A DNA stretch of 64,000 nt from Pantoea allii (GCF_002307475.1 NZ_NTMH01000054.1:1-64000), one strand, 5' to 3'; counted from the first letter of the stretch, positions 24,701-32,686 are shown. Notes: generated from the sequence alone by a model not told the origin. Program-made: numbers and translations.

Positions 24701-25347
24701 CGTGAACGCTCCTCATCCTCGCCAAAAACCTTGACCAGCTCGTCCGTCGCCTTGTCGAGAGCGATGGCCCCGAGGACGACCTCGAAATAAAGCTTATAAC
24801 TGGGCTTGCTGCGGGCATCTGGTCCCCATGGAACACCTCGCTCCAATAGAGCAACCCTGGAGCGGTCGCCGGTTGCCATATCCTCTGGGCGCTTATAACC
24901 TTGAGGTGATAGTGCTTCGAGGGCTGTCCATGCTGCCAGTATTGCTTGCGCATCATTCGCCTTATCTGACGGAGAAAAAGACGGGAGCGGACCAAGGTCG
25001 ACCTGGTCGTTGCCGAACTGCTGTAGCATGACAGGGTCTGGAGTAGCCGTAGGTTGCAGTTGCACTACCGTTGCAGGCGCATCGCGGGGCACAACCTGAG
25101 AAGATTGCATGGACGTTGAACTGGGATGAAGCGCTGATAGATTGGAACCTGACATGGAGGCCACGCTGCGACCGCTATGTTCGGTTAGGGCTTGCTCGAT
25201 TTTAGTCTTCAGCGTCCGCGCCTTGGCAGTGTTGCGAAAGGTCAGCTCGCTTAACAGCCGTTCAAGTTCACTAACGTTGTTGCGTGACCGTTCGAAGATG
25301 GCTTCCAGATCGAAGATTGATTTTTGCGCATACTGCCTTGTCGTCAT
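21724..25347 (-). CDS. Large Upf1/DNA2-like superfamily 1 helicase, putative defence protein
   Basis: 1207-residue SF1B-type helicase. Walker A is NGPPGTGKTTLLRD (residues 431-444). Motif II is LLVDEAGQAVPQAA (DEAG at 923-926) and motif III is VVGDPLQIPPVV (945-956). The late motifs are VHRRCQNP (about 1014), TFQGREADTVILLLG (1134-1148) and NVAVSRAKQNLYVVG (1170-1184). A 280-residue insertion with heptad-like coiled coil (about 640-800) separates the motor halves, and about 400 residues of unassigned sequence precede the motor. All catalytic motifs are intact. GC is markedly higher than in the neighbouring Shango genes, so it has a separate origin. It lies between the dead integrase and the small protein gene. 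A phage-defence role is inferred from location only. Confidence 0.75.
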   Translation of the reverse strand: MTTRQYAQKSIFDLEAIFERSRNNVSELERLLSELTFRNTAKARTLKTKIEQALTEHSGRSVASMSGSNLSALHPSSTSMQSSQVVPRDAPATVVQLQPTATPDPVMLQQFGNDQVDLGPLPSFSPSDKANDAQAILAAWTALEALSPQGYKRPEDMATGDRSRVALLERGVPWGPDARSKPSYKLYFEVVLGAIALDKATDELVKVFGEDEERSRPDGKKAAIGSILIDKEGYVLENKGVAVSSFAWALKPALDLKLGSLGNWPNVEPRIIEHLDRMVRRHNEDGDPIPIDLDVVLNVYKWLVSQFGVPEHLVEPPTFAIKVFHHFKAKAPPEPSLLNSFYLEDLGEATKLLETGKAGAGLRRYMGIGRPDQKIDVLSPISAVEPFVAPSLMPQARWPSKGGHPLVLLQQAAVNAARAELNDAPGIIGVNGPPGTGKTTLLRDIVVGCILDRATAMSGFNKPQDAFSTTGEKLAFGSNAFLHFYKLHASLKGHEIVVASSNNKAVENVSKELPLKEANGRHEHIAYFRSISDLIANPKRAGYFEAEGDTPSDPIETWGLIAAALGKSSNRGAFQQGFWWNEDGGLLTYLKAARGINVMREIKDERTGAIIDRVMPSVVVNERPSTNEADALAAWRKARTVFLKLKETVDAEIANIEEIRRDIQALKGATTELQRVEQRRPSLNEAVEEAHQIAESCQREHEKAKSQIEQDKIMLDSHLACRPGFFSRLFATAAWKSWRSTLQKLSATLQQSVLRAQETDGALELARTEWSNTESQLQQLDQEISSKCQAVSKLKATEAEARNRMGDRVVDERFFEREHEAIHLTAPWLPDEVHHLREDLFAAALTVHKTFIDASASRLQHNLGLLMSGMVAGAFQSSAHRELLPDLWSSLFMVVPTVSTTFASIRTMFGDLPPESIGWLLVDEAGQAVPQAAVGAIMRAKRTIVVGDPLQIPPVVSLPEKLNAEICKFFDIDHIEWSAPTASTQTLADQASRFKSTFVMDVGDREVGLPLLVHRRCQNPMFDVSNSIAYAGQMVHAVGPRRPGPIGSVLGRSRWIDVNGDAETKWCPDEGDTVVRLLKDMAASGITNPDVFIITPFKIVEQNMRRRLDSETDLLRAFGVKLDEWCRDRVGTIHTFQGREADTVILLLGAPKTSQQRARQWAASPPNIINVAVSRAKQNLYVVGSTAAWAGAGTSLQVLHRQLAQLV

Positions 25348-25535
25348 TTATTTCTGTCGCCCCGTATCCCTTCAGTGGAGAGATTTTATGCTAATTAGCT
25401 TGTCTTCTAAAACTGTTAACTTCCGCTCTTCGCACTTATCGGGCTGAAATATAAAGTCTCATTCGGCCCACTACTAAAGTGGGAACCATCATTAATTATC
25501 TGTCACCCCGCTAAACGCATTCCTCTCATACCTTC
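25348..25535. promoter_or_regulatory. Promoter region of the SF1 helicase
   Basis: 188 bp between the integrase remnant and the helicase start. The ribosome site before the helicase ATG is weak (GACAG). The stretch is AT-rich and no obvious operator is seen. Confidence 0.3.
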
Positions 25536-26769
25536 CTAAATCATACTTCTACGATCCGAAGCCATCACGAAATCAGCCCATCATTGCATCATTGGACGTC
25601 GTTGCTCCGGATAATCGCTGTGGTTATAAGCACGTCGAACCCCATTCTTATCCACGTGGGCCAATGCTGCCTCAAAAACATCAGGCGCAAAACCCAGTTC
25701 ATTAAGGGCGGTACTGTCGATAGATCGCAGACCGTGTGAAACGAGCATCCCGCCAAACCTGCGTGTTTTAGCGATGTATTAACGGTCTGACTGTTCATGG
25801 GTTGACTCGGCTTGGTAGGCTCGGAAAGATAAACTCTCGGTTGTCGCTTAACGGCTTCATCATTTCCAGAACAGCCATTGCTTGATATGACAATGGGACA
25901 GTATGGACGCGTTTAATTTTCATCCGTGATGCGGGGATTTTCCATTCTCGCACTTCCAGTTCCACTTCATCCCAGCTAGCCTCAGCCGCTTCGGCAGGGC
26001 GGGTGATGGTAAGAAGCTGCCGCATAAACAGGCATCGTGTTGAAAAGCTAATTCTGGTCGTTCACATCGTCTGCATCAGTTGAGGTAGCTGATCCGGTCG
26101 AATACTGGGCATGTTTTTCTTCTGCGGCTTCTCGAATGTCTTGCCAATATTGACACTGGGAACAGCATCAATCAGCCCTGTGTTCTGGGCATAGATCATG
26201 ACTTCATTGATACGTTGGCAAAGACGACGGACGGTTTCCAGTGCTCCTCTGGCCTGAACAGGTTGAACGGCCTGAACCAGTGTGTGAGCTTTAATATCTG
26301 TAACGCTAACGTCGCCAATCGCAGGAAAGACATCTCTTTCAAGAGAGCGCCATATATCGTCGGCATAGTCTTCTGTCACGCTGGCTTTCTTCACATTCCA
26401 CCATCGTTCAGCTACGAGCTGGAAAGTATTGGTTTTAGCTTCCAGCGAACTGCGAAGTTGTTCTTGCTGATGTTCCTGTGGATCGATTTGTTTCGCCAGA
26501 AGAGAACGAGACTCTGCGCGATAGTTTTTGGCATCGGCAAGCGTAACTGACGGGTAGGGGCCTATGCTCTTCTTCGCACTTTTCTTGGTGACAGGGCGAA
26601 TGTAGCGAGACTGCCAGATTTTACTCCCGCTGGATTTGATGAGTTTCTCAGGGCCATCGCCATCGTAAAGAGCGTAGTCAGCTTCCTTGGGTTTTGGCAG
26701 ATTCGATTTCCTTGACGGATATAGGTTTGGTTTGTCTTGCCATTGCCGGGTTTCCATAGTTTTGGCCAT
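25536..26769 (-). pseudogene. Broken P4-type tyrosine integrase of an ssrA-integrated element
   Basis: Reading three frames together reconstructs an integrase of about 410 residues. N-terminal DUF4102-like part: KSIGPYPSVTLADAKNYR. Core-binding domain: TFQLVAERWWNVKKASVTED. Catalytic domain: the RISFSTRCLFM and LLTITRPAEAAEASWDE segments, the HGLR box, and AYNHSDYPEQRR with the likely tyrosine. It is inactivated four times: an in-frame TGA at 26062-26064, a frameshift near 25797, a second near 25755, and a TGA at 25581-25583 where WW is expected. The gene begins 168 bp from the 3' end of ssrA and reads away from it, the standard layout for elements that use tmRNA as attB. The island is therefore no longer self-mobile. 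Confidence 0.85.
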
Positions 26770-26858
26770 CCCAAAAACAAAAAAGCTTTATGAGGTGCCA
26801 TAACAAGGTGCCTAAAAGATTCGAATTTTTTAGACTTCGCGGGACAAATTGAAGGCAC

Positions 26859-26891
26859 AAAAAAACCCGCAAAGCTTTCACCTTGCGGGCT
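26859..26891 (-). terminator. Intrinsic terminator of ssrA
   Basis: Read on the minus strand, CCCGCAA and TTGCGGG pair around a short loop and are followed by a run of seven T. It lies about 45 bp past the mature 3' end of tmRNA. Confidence 0.85.
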
Positions 26892-26936
26892 TTCAGGACT
26901 TCAGCGGACAATTCTGGTATCGCCGCGAAAGAATTT

Positions 26937-27299
26937 TGGTGGAGCTGGCGGGAGTTGAACCCGCGTCCGAAATTACTACACCGTCGGCACTACATGCTTA
27001 GTACAGTCTTTACATTCGCCGGTCAGCTGCGGACAGACACGCCACTGACAGACTAGCCTGATTCAGTTTAACGCTTCAACCCCAGGCAAGGCATCCGCGC
27101 GATCTCTTTTGGGTTTGACCTCTCTTGATCCCCGTCCTAAGAGCGGAGGCTAGGGAGAGAGGGCTCTAAGCAGGTTATTAAGCTGCTAGTGCGTAGTTTT
27201 CGTCGTTTGCGACTATTTTTTTGCGGCTTTTTACGAGGCCAACCGCCCCTCGGCATGCTCCTAAGGCTTCACAATCCCGTCGAATCCAGAATCAGCCCC
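26937..27299 (-). ncRNA. ssrA: tmRNA (10Sa RNA)
   Basis: 363-nt transfer-messenger RNA. The 5' end GGGGCTGATTCTGGATTCGA and the 3' end reading TCAACTCCCGCCAGCTCCACCA (with encoded CCA) fold into the alanine-tRNA-like half. The internal reading frame encodes the proteolysis tag ANDENYALAA followed by tandem stops. It rescues stalled ribosomes together with SmpB, encoded directly upstream in the same direction. The 3' end is intact although it is a classical attachment site, consistent with an element that restores the gene on insertion. Confidence 0.97.
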
Positions 27300-27342
27300 A
27301 GAACTTCAAATACTAGCAAAAAAGCGTATCGAATTCCAGTGT

Positions 27343-27825
27343 TTAACGATTGGCATTCTTCATAATGCGTGCTTTATCCATTTGCCATTCGCGATCTTTG
27401 ATGTCGTTGCGCTTGTCGTGCTCTTTCTTACCGCGTGCAACGCCAATCTTTAACTTACACCAGGCGTTTTTCCAGTAGAGCGACAGCGCGACTACGGTAT
27501 AGCCTTCGCGGTTGACACGACCGTAGAGTGAGTCCAGCTCACGCTGCTTTAACAGCAGTTTACGGCTGCGGGTGGGATCGCAGACCACGTGCGATGAGGC
27601 CACCGCCAGCGGCTGAAAAGTGGAACCGAACAGATAAGCTTCACCGTCGCGCAGCAGAATATAGCTGTCGCTGATGTTAGCTTTACCTGCACGGAGTGAT
27701 TTAACTTCCCATCCCTGTAGCGACAGACCAGCTTCGAATTCTTCTTCAATGAAGTATTCATGGCGAGCGCGCTTGTTCATGGCAATGGTGGCAGAACCGG
27801 ATTTGTGTGTTTTTTTCTTTGTCAT
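27343..27825 (-). CDS. smpB: SsrA-binding protein SmpB
   Basis: 160-residue tmRNA-binding protein of trans-translation. It shows the oligonucleotide-binding barrel typical of the family (RHEYFIEEEFEAGLSLQGWEVKSLRAGKANISDSY split across strands) and the basic C-terminal tail (KKEHDKRNDIKDREWQMDK) that enters the ribosomal decoding centre. Full length. It is encoded immediately upstream of ssrA in the same direction, the standard enterobacterial order. The 158-bp gap to the divergent ratA must hold both promoters. Confidence 0.97.
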   Translation of the reverse strand: MTKKKTHKSGSATIAMNKRARHEYFIEEEFEAGLSLQGWEVKSLRAGKANISDSYILLRDGEAYLFGSTFQPLAVASSHVVCDPTRSRKLLLKQRELDSLYGRVNREGYTVVALSLYWKNAWCKLKIGVARGKKEHDKRNDIKDREWQMDKARIMKNANR

Positions 27826-27983
27826 AATGCCGCGTATTTTACATCACTTGGTCGGTTATCGCATCCCCAGTCCAGCGGGGCAGCAGGAAACAGGCTATTC
27901 TAGCACACCATGACAATGAGGAATTTTTGTTTAATCGCTGAAAATGCTATTATTTAGCGGTTTTGTGACGAACAGGAACCATT

Positions 27984-28418
27984 ATGGCTCAGATTAGTCG
28001 TTCGGCGCTGGTCCCCTTTAGCGCCGGACAAATGTACCAACTTGTAAATGATGTGGATGCTTACCCGCAATTCCTGCCGGGCTGCACCGGAAGCCGCGTA
28101 CTGGATGCCTCAGAAAACCAAATGACGGCTTCAGTCGACGTGTCGAAAGCGGGCATCAGCAAAACATTTACAACCCGAAATACGCTGACTGACAACCAGA
28201 GCATTCATATGCAACTGGTCGATGGGCCGTTCCGTAAACTCACTGGTGGCTGGCGCTTTATCGATCTTGGGGAGGATGCCTGCAAGGTTGAGCTAAGCCT
28301 GGAGTTTGAATTCACCAATATGCTGGTTGAGATGGCATTTGGTCGAATCTTTAAAGAACTGGCTAATAGCATGGTGCAGGCATTCACCCAGCGCGCCAAA
28401 GAGGTTTACAGTGCCTGA
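27984..28418 (+). CDS. ratA: RatA, START-domain ribosome association factor / CoQ10-binding family
   Basis: 144-residue START-like (polyketide cyclase/COQ10) protein. In E. coli RatA is the toxin-like half of ratAB; it binds 50S subunits and blocks 70S formation. The family opens with RSALVPFSAGQMYQLVNDVDAYPQFLPG and ends FKELANSMVQAFTQRAKEVY. Start taken at the ATG that follows the AGGAACC Shine-Dalgarno. Its last bases overlap the GTG start of ratB by 8 bp, so the two are coupled. An alternative physiological role in ubiquinone handling, as for the eukaryotic Coq10 relatives, is possible. Confidence 0.93.
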   Translation: MAQISRSALVPFSAGQMYQLVNDVDAYPQFLPGCTGSRVLDASENQMTASVDVSKAGISKTFTTRNTLTDNQSIHMQLVDGPFRKLTGGWRFIDLGEDACKVELSLEFEFTNMLVEMAFGRIFKELANSMVQAFTQRAKEVYSA

Positions 28419-28704
28419 TATCTCTGTCGAGGTGGTGTATGCCCTGCCCGAAAAACAGTATCAGCACTATGTAAAACTTGAAGAGGGCAGCACGGTTGAG
28501 CAGGCTATCCGCAAATCAGGCTTACTGGAACTGCGGCCTGAAATCGATTTGGCCAGCAACAAGGTGGGGATTTACAGCCATCCGGTAAAACTGAGCGACA
28601 GCGTGCAGGAAGGCGATCGGGTAGAGATCTATCGCCCGCTTATCGCCGATCCTAAAGAGCTTCGTCGTCAACGTGCGGAGCGCGCGGCGAGCAGTAAAAA
28701 ATAA
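28411..28704 (+). CDS. ratB: RatB, RnfH-family ubiquitin-fold protein
   Basis: 97-residue RnfH/DUF167-type beta-grasp protein. The start is a GTG at 28411 overlapping the ratA stop; longer frames upstream run through ratA and are not used. Conserved text: VVYALPEKQYQHYVKLEEG, ELRPEIDLASNKVGIYS and GDRVEIYRPLIADPKELRRQRAE. In E. coli it is the second gene of the ratAB module, but an antitoxin role has not been shown. A bidirectional terminator follows. Confidence 0.92.
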   Translation: MPDISVEVVYALPEKQYQHYVKLEEGSTVEQAIRKSGLLELRPEIDLASNKVGIYSHPVKLSDSVQEGDRVEIYRPLIADPKELRRQRAERAASSKK

Positions 28705-28730
28705 CCAGTTGGTACAAACTCTGGTCATTA

Positions 28731-28757
28731 AAAAAGGCGCTTATCAGCGCCTTTTTA
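28731..28757. terminator. Bidirectional terminator between ratB and bamE
   Basis: AAAAAGGCGC and GCGCCTTTTT form a stem around TTATCA, with A and T runs on the two sides, suited to both converging genes. Confidence 0.88.
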
Positions 28758-28806
28758 CATTCTGTGATACCCGGTCGTTTGTCGGTAACGACCTTTGCGT
28801 CTTCGA

Positions 28807-29154
28807 TTAGTTATCCTGCGAAGACAGCGCTGGCTTGTTGTCGATGTTGGTCAGTACGCCGCTGCGGTCAAAGGTCAGCGTCAGCGTTTGCTGTTTCACT
28901 TTCTCGTGACCTGGCTCCTGACGGAACACGTAGTACCAGACATTGCTGCCAAAGGGATCTTTCATCATTGGCGTACCCAGCGTATAGGCCACCTGTTGCT
29001 GTGTCATACCGTTATGAAGCTTGGCAACATCATTGGCAACCAGATAGTTACCCTGGTTTATATCGGGGCGATAAACAACGCGCTCTAAAGTGGAACATCC
29101 GGCGGTCATCATTAACATTACTACTGCCGCGGCAGTCAGCGTTTTACAGCGCAT
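28807..29154 (-). CDS. bamE: Outer membrane protein assembly factor BamE
   Basis: 115-residue lipoprotein subunit of the BAM complex, which inserts beta-barrel proteins in the outer membrane. The signal peptide ends in the lipobox MTAGC, with the acylated Cys at about residue 20. The SmpA/OmlA fold follows: VYRPDINQGNY, KLHNGMTQQQVAYTLGTPM, and DPFGSNVWYYVFRQEPGHE. Full length. It is encoded next to recN and convergent with ratB. Expression is under sigma-E control in E. coli, but I did not identify such a promoter here. Confidence 0.95.
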   Translation of the reverse strand: MRCKTLTAAAVVMLMMTAGCSTLERVVYRPDINQGNYLVANDVAKLHNGMTQQQVAYTLGTPMMKDPFGSNVWYYVFRQEPGHEKVKQQTLTLTFDRSGVLTNIDNKPALSSQDN

Positions 29155-29340
29155 CTATACATTCCTTTTCCGGGGCGAAACGCCTTTTACAGGCTGTTCT
29201 TCTGCCATCAAATTCTGAACTCTGCCTGCGGCAGGCTTTATTATTCAGGCGACATTAGCTGTCGATGATAATAAACCTTTTCGCTATTGGAAACCTCTAC
29301 AGAGCATGCATATGACCACGCTGTGGTAAAAAAGTGCATA

Positions 29341-31002
29341 TCAGGCCGCTAAAAGTTCTTTCGCGTTAGCCAGTGTGTTGCGGGTGACCTCGCTGCCGCC
29401 CAGTAAGCGCGCCAGTTCCTGCAGGCGTGCGCGCTTATCCAGAGGCTGCATGTGCGTTTCCGTCATTTCGCCATCGGTTTCCTTGCTGACATAGAAATGC
29501 TGATGCCCACAACCCGCCACCTGCGGCAGATGGGTTACGCACATGACCTGGGTGGATTCCCCAAGCTGGCGCAACATTTTACCCACTACCGCAGCCGTCG
29601 GACCGCTAATCCCCACGTCAACTTCGTCGAAAATCATCGCCGGCGTTTCCATTTTCTTAGCGGTGATAACCTGAATCGCCAGCGCGATACGCGACAGTTC
29701 ACCCCCAGAGGCGACTTTACCCAGCGGCTGTAATGGCTGTCCGGGGTTGGTGGTCACCTGAAAATCAATGCGGCTGGCACCGTCGGCGGTCAGTTGCTCA
29801 GGGTTGAAGATCAGCTCAATGGCAAAGCGACCGTGCGGCATAGAGAGCAAATGCATGCTTTGGGTAATCAACTGCTGTAACTCGGTTGCATAAAGGCTGC
29901 GCTGAGCGTGCAGTTGCTCTGCACACTGGAGGGCTGCGTTGTAGTGTTCGGTTACCAACGTCTGCAGGCTTTCCTGGTCGCTTTCCTGCTGTGACAGCAG
30001 TTCCGCTTCATCCAGCAGTTGCTGGTGCACAGCGGGCAGGCCTTCTGGTGCCACATGATGCTTGCGGGCCAGGGCGATTTGTCGGGAGATACGCTGTTCC
30101 AGCTCATAGAGGCGGTTCGGGTCCAGATCCAGACTGTCGCAGTAGTGGCGCAGTTCGTCACTGGCTTCGCTCAACTGAATCGCCGCTTCTTCCAGCAGGT
30201 TATAAACGCCGCTCACCTTGTCATCCAGCGCGCTGAGTTCAGACAGCATCTGACGCGCGCTGTACAGCATGCTGTTCAGGTTGGTGTCATCGCTGTCGGC
30301 TAACAGCTGAAGCGCCTGCTGACTGGTCGACAACAGCTGGCCGCTGTTGGCCAGACGTTTGTACTCTTCGTCAATCTGCTCAAACTCGCCTGCCACCGGG
30401 GCAAACTCGTTCAGCTCTTTAAGCTGATACTGTAACAACTCACGGCGGGATTCACGCTCCTGCGCCTGCTGCTGATGCTGCGCCAGCGTACGGCAGCTCT
30501 GGTGCCACGTCTGGTAGGACGCACGCATTGCAACAAGCAAGTCGTCATGACCGGCGTAGGCATCCAGCAGGTGCTTCTGATGATCGGACTTGAGCAGCAA
30601 CTGATGGGCATGCTGTCCGTGAATCTGAATCAGTAACTGGCCCAGGTCGCGTAACTGAGAGAGGGGAACGGCTGTGCCATTGATAAAGCCGCGTGAGCGA
30701 CCATCGGCGCTGATAACACGGCGCAGCAGGCACTCGCTACCGTCATCCAGATGATTGTCAGTCAGCCAGCGCTGTGCCGACGGCGAGGCTTTGATTTGAA
30801 AACGCGCACACAAGTCCGCGCGACTGGCGCCCTGACGCACCATATCCGCATCGGCACGGCCGCCAAGGCACAACCCAAGCGCATCGATAGCAATAGATTT
30901 ACCTGCACCGGTTTCACCGGTGATGGCGGTCATACCGCGTTGAAAATCAATGTCGAGCTCACGAACGATAGCGAAATTGCTGATGGTCAGTTGTGCCAGC
31001 AT
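29341..31002 (-). CDS. recN: DNA repair protein RecN
   Basis: 553-residue SMC-like ATPase that helps join DNA ends during double-strand break repair. Walker A is ITGETGAGKSIAIDALG (near residue 29). Two long coiled-coil arms span about residues 160-340. The signature and Walker B follow as VASGGELSRIALAIQV and PAMIFDEVDVGISG (near 460). The start at 31002 (MLAQLTISNFAIV) follows AGGTGA, whereas a longer frame adds eight residues. Two LexA boxes upstream place it in the SOS regulon, as in E. coli. Confidence 0.96.
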   Translation of the reverse strand: MLAQLTISNFAIVRELDIDFQRGMTAITGETGAGKSIAIDALGLCLGGRADADMVRQGASRADLCARFQIKASPSAQRWLTDNHLDDGSECLLRRVISADGRSRGFINGTAVPLSQLRDLGQLLIQIHGQHAHQLLLKSDHQKHLLDAYAGHDDLLVAMRASYQTWHQSCRTLAQHQQQAQERESRRELLQYQLKELNEFAPVAGEFEQIDEEYKRLANSGQLLSTSQQALQLLADSDDTNLNSMLYSARQMLSELSALDDKVSGVYNLLEEAAIQLSEASDELRHYCDSLDLDPNRLYELEQRISRQIALARKHHVAPEGLPAVHQQLLDEAELLSQQESDQESLQTLVTEHYNAALQCAEQLHAQRSLYATELQQLITQSMHLLSMPHGRFAIELIFNPEQLTADGASRIDFQVTTNPGQPLQPLGKVASGGELSRIALAIQVITAKKMETPAMIFDEVDVGISGPTAAVVGKMLRQLGESTQVMCVTHLPQVAGCGHQHFYVSKETDGEMTETHMQPLDKRARLQELARLLGGSEVTRNTLANAKELLAA

Positions 31003-31028
31003 AGCGTCACCTGTATGAATAAACACAT

Positions 31029-31066
31029 ATGGTTTTTCATACAGTATAAACTGGTTTTTTATACAG
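31029..31066 (-). promoter_or_regulatory. Two LexA (SOS) boxes before recN
   Basis: On the minus strand CTGTATAAAAAACCAG (31051-31066) and CTGTATGAAAAACCAT (31029-31044) each keep the CTGT half and the AT-rich centre of the LexA operator. Tandem boxes before recN are also found in E. coli, where recN is among the most tightly SOS-controlled genes. Confidence 0.85.
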
Positions 31067-31086
31067 TAAAGAGGGCGCGGTCATTT

Positions 31087-31965
31087 TCAGAACAATTTTT
31101 TTGACCAGCCCAGTTTCGAACTCAGCGTGTTGAAATAACTGTAGTTTTTAGGATGGATAAGATTGAGATGGTTTTCGCTGCGGCGAATCAGCACATCTTC
31201 CCCTTCCTGGATAGGCAGCGCAATCTGGCTGTCACAGCTGATCTCAAGGTCGTTACGACGTGCCGAAAAACGGAGCCGAATCGTACTGCTGCTGTTAATT
31301 ACCAGCGGGCGCGCGGACAAGGTGTGCGGGAACATGGGCACAATGGTAATGGCGTCCAGAGAGGGCGTTAAAATCGGGCCGCCGGCGGAAAGCGAATAGG
31401 CGGTCGATCCGGTGGGCGTAGAAATAATCAGGCCGTCCGAACGCTGCGAGAAGGCAAAAACTTCGTCGATATAAACTTCAAACTCAATCATGTGGGCGAC
31501 TTTGCCCGGATGCAGCACCACTTCATTGATGGCGCTGCCGATACGCGGCGAGCAATCCGACTTGCACACCTGCGCTTCCAGCAGAAAGCGGCTTTCAACA
31601 AAATAGTTGCCGTTCAGCACTTCATCGAGCTGGTGATGCGCGTTGTCAGGGTCAAGATCGGTTAAAAACCCCAAGTTGCCGCGGTTAATGCCAATCACTT
31701 TAATGTCATAACGCGCCAGCACTCTGGCCGCGCCTAACATATTACCGTCACCTCCCACCACAACGGCCAGATCGGCTTTTTGACCGATTTCAGCCAGCGT
31801 ACCGGTCTGGACATCGCCAAGCGACAGTTCCTGCGCAATCTGCTGTTCAACAATAACGGGATAGCCTTTGGCGGTCAGCCAGCGACACAGCATTTCATGC
31901 GTCGTGAGTGCGGTAGGATGGCGTGGATGGCCCACAATACCAATACAGTTAAAGTGTTTGTTCAT
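31087..31965 (-). CDS. nadK: NAD kinase
   Basis: 292-residue ATP-NAD kinase that makes NADP. The GGDG motif is in AVVVGGDGNMLGAARVLA (about residue 71), the NE/D motif is in GSAINEVVLHPGK (about 147), and the substrate loop is STPTGSTAYSLSAGGPI (about 188). The start at 31965 (MNKHFNCIGIVG) is chosen by length match to the family and an AGGA upstream; the frame stays open further upstream. It is divergent from grpE across 122 bp that contain the heat-shock promoter. Confidence 0.96.
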   Translation of the reverse strand: MNKHFNCIGIVGHPRHPTALTTHEMLCRWLTAKGYPVIVEQQIAQELSLGDVQTGTLAEIGQKADLAVVVGGDGNMLGAARVLARYDIKVIGINRGNLGFLTDLDPDNAHHQLDEVLNGNYFVESRFLLEAQVCKSDCSPRIGSAINEVVLHPGKVAHMIEFEVYIDEVFAFSQRSDGLIISTPTGSTAYSLSAGGPILTPSLDAITIVPMFPHTLSARPLVINSSSTIRLRFSARRNDLEISCDSQIALPIQEGEDVLIRRSENHLNLIHPKNYSYFNTLSSKLGWSKKLF

Positions 31966-32014
31966 CGAGTGGGTGTTCCTCATAAGCCAAATCGGCACGA
32001 TGATGTGACGTGTT

Positions 32015-32045
32015 CCCTTGAAACCGTCAAACCAATCCCCATAAT
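32015..32045 (+). promoter_or_regulatory. Sigma-32 heat-shock promoter of grpE
   Basis: CCCTTGAA (32015-32022) and CCCCATAAT (32037-32045) match the sigma-32 -35 and -10 consensus with a 14-bp spacer, 43 bp before the grpE ATG. Confidence 0.85.
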
Positions 32046-32087
32046 AAGCCAACCAGCGAAGTGAATGTGCAAAACGCGGAGAAATTC

Positions 32088-32669
32088 ATGAGTAGTAAAG
32101 AACAGAACACCCCAAACGAGCAAGTCTCAGACGAAATTCAACAGGATCAACATCAACCTCAGGACGCGGAGACAGCAGTAGAGGTGGATCCGCGTGATGA
32201 GCGCATCGCTCAGCTTGAAGCTGAGTTAGCCCAGTTGCAGACGGGCGTACGTGATGCTCAACTGCGTGCGCAGGCCGAAATTGAAAACGTTCGCCGCCGC
32301 ACCGAAATGGATATTGAAAAAGCGCACAAGTTTGCGCTGGAGAAGTTTGCCAATGAGCTGCTTCCGGTGATTGATAGCCTGGAACGTGCGCTGGAACTGG
32401 CAAACAAAGAAGACGAGAAGTCTGCCTCTATGGTTGAAGGCATTGAGCTTACGCTGAAATCCCTGCTGGGCGCGGTGCGTAAATTCGGTGTTGAAGTGGT
32501 TGGTGAAACCGGTGTGCCGTTTAACCCGGAAGTGCACCAGGCGATGTCGATGATGGAATCTGAGGATTTCGAGCCGAACCACGTGATGATGGTGATGCAA
32601 CCCGGTTATACGCTGAATGGCCGCCTGCTGCGTCCGGCCATGGTTGCCGTGGCGAAAGCGAAAGCCTGA
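32088..32669 (+). CDS. grpE: Nucleotide exchange factor GrpE
   Basis: 193-residue co-chaperone that releases ADP from DnaK. The acidic, Gln-rich N-terminal tail (about residues 1-40) leads into a long dimerising helix (RIAQLEAELAQLQTGVRDAQL onward). A four-helix bundle follows, and the C-terminal beta domain has the family signature FNPEVHQAMSMMES with VMQPGYTLNGRLLRPAMV. The start at 32088 is preceded by CGGAGA; earlier in-frame codons are inside the leader. Heat-shock controlled through the sigma-32 promoter upstream. A GC-rich terminator follows. Confidence 0.96.
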   Translation: MSSKEQNTPNEQVSDEIQQDQHQPQDAETAVEVDPRDERIAQLEAELAQLQTGVRDAQLRAQAEIENVRRRTEMDIEKAHKFALEKFANELLPVIDSLERALELANKEDEKSASMVEGIELTLKSLLGAVRKFGVEVVGETGVPFNPEVHQAMSMMESEDFEPNHVMMVMQPGYTLNGRLLRPAMVAVAKAKA

Positions 32670-32686
32670 TCATTGCTTTATCCTGC

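Noticed and set aside
9901..26936. Second copy of the ssrA 3' end as an attachment repeat
   Set aside because: Scanning by eye for the GAACCCGCG-type core found only the copy inside ssrA; no attL/attR pair can be claimed.
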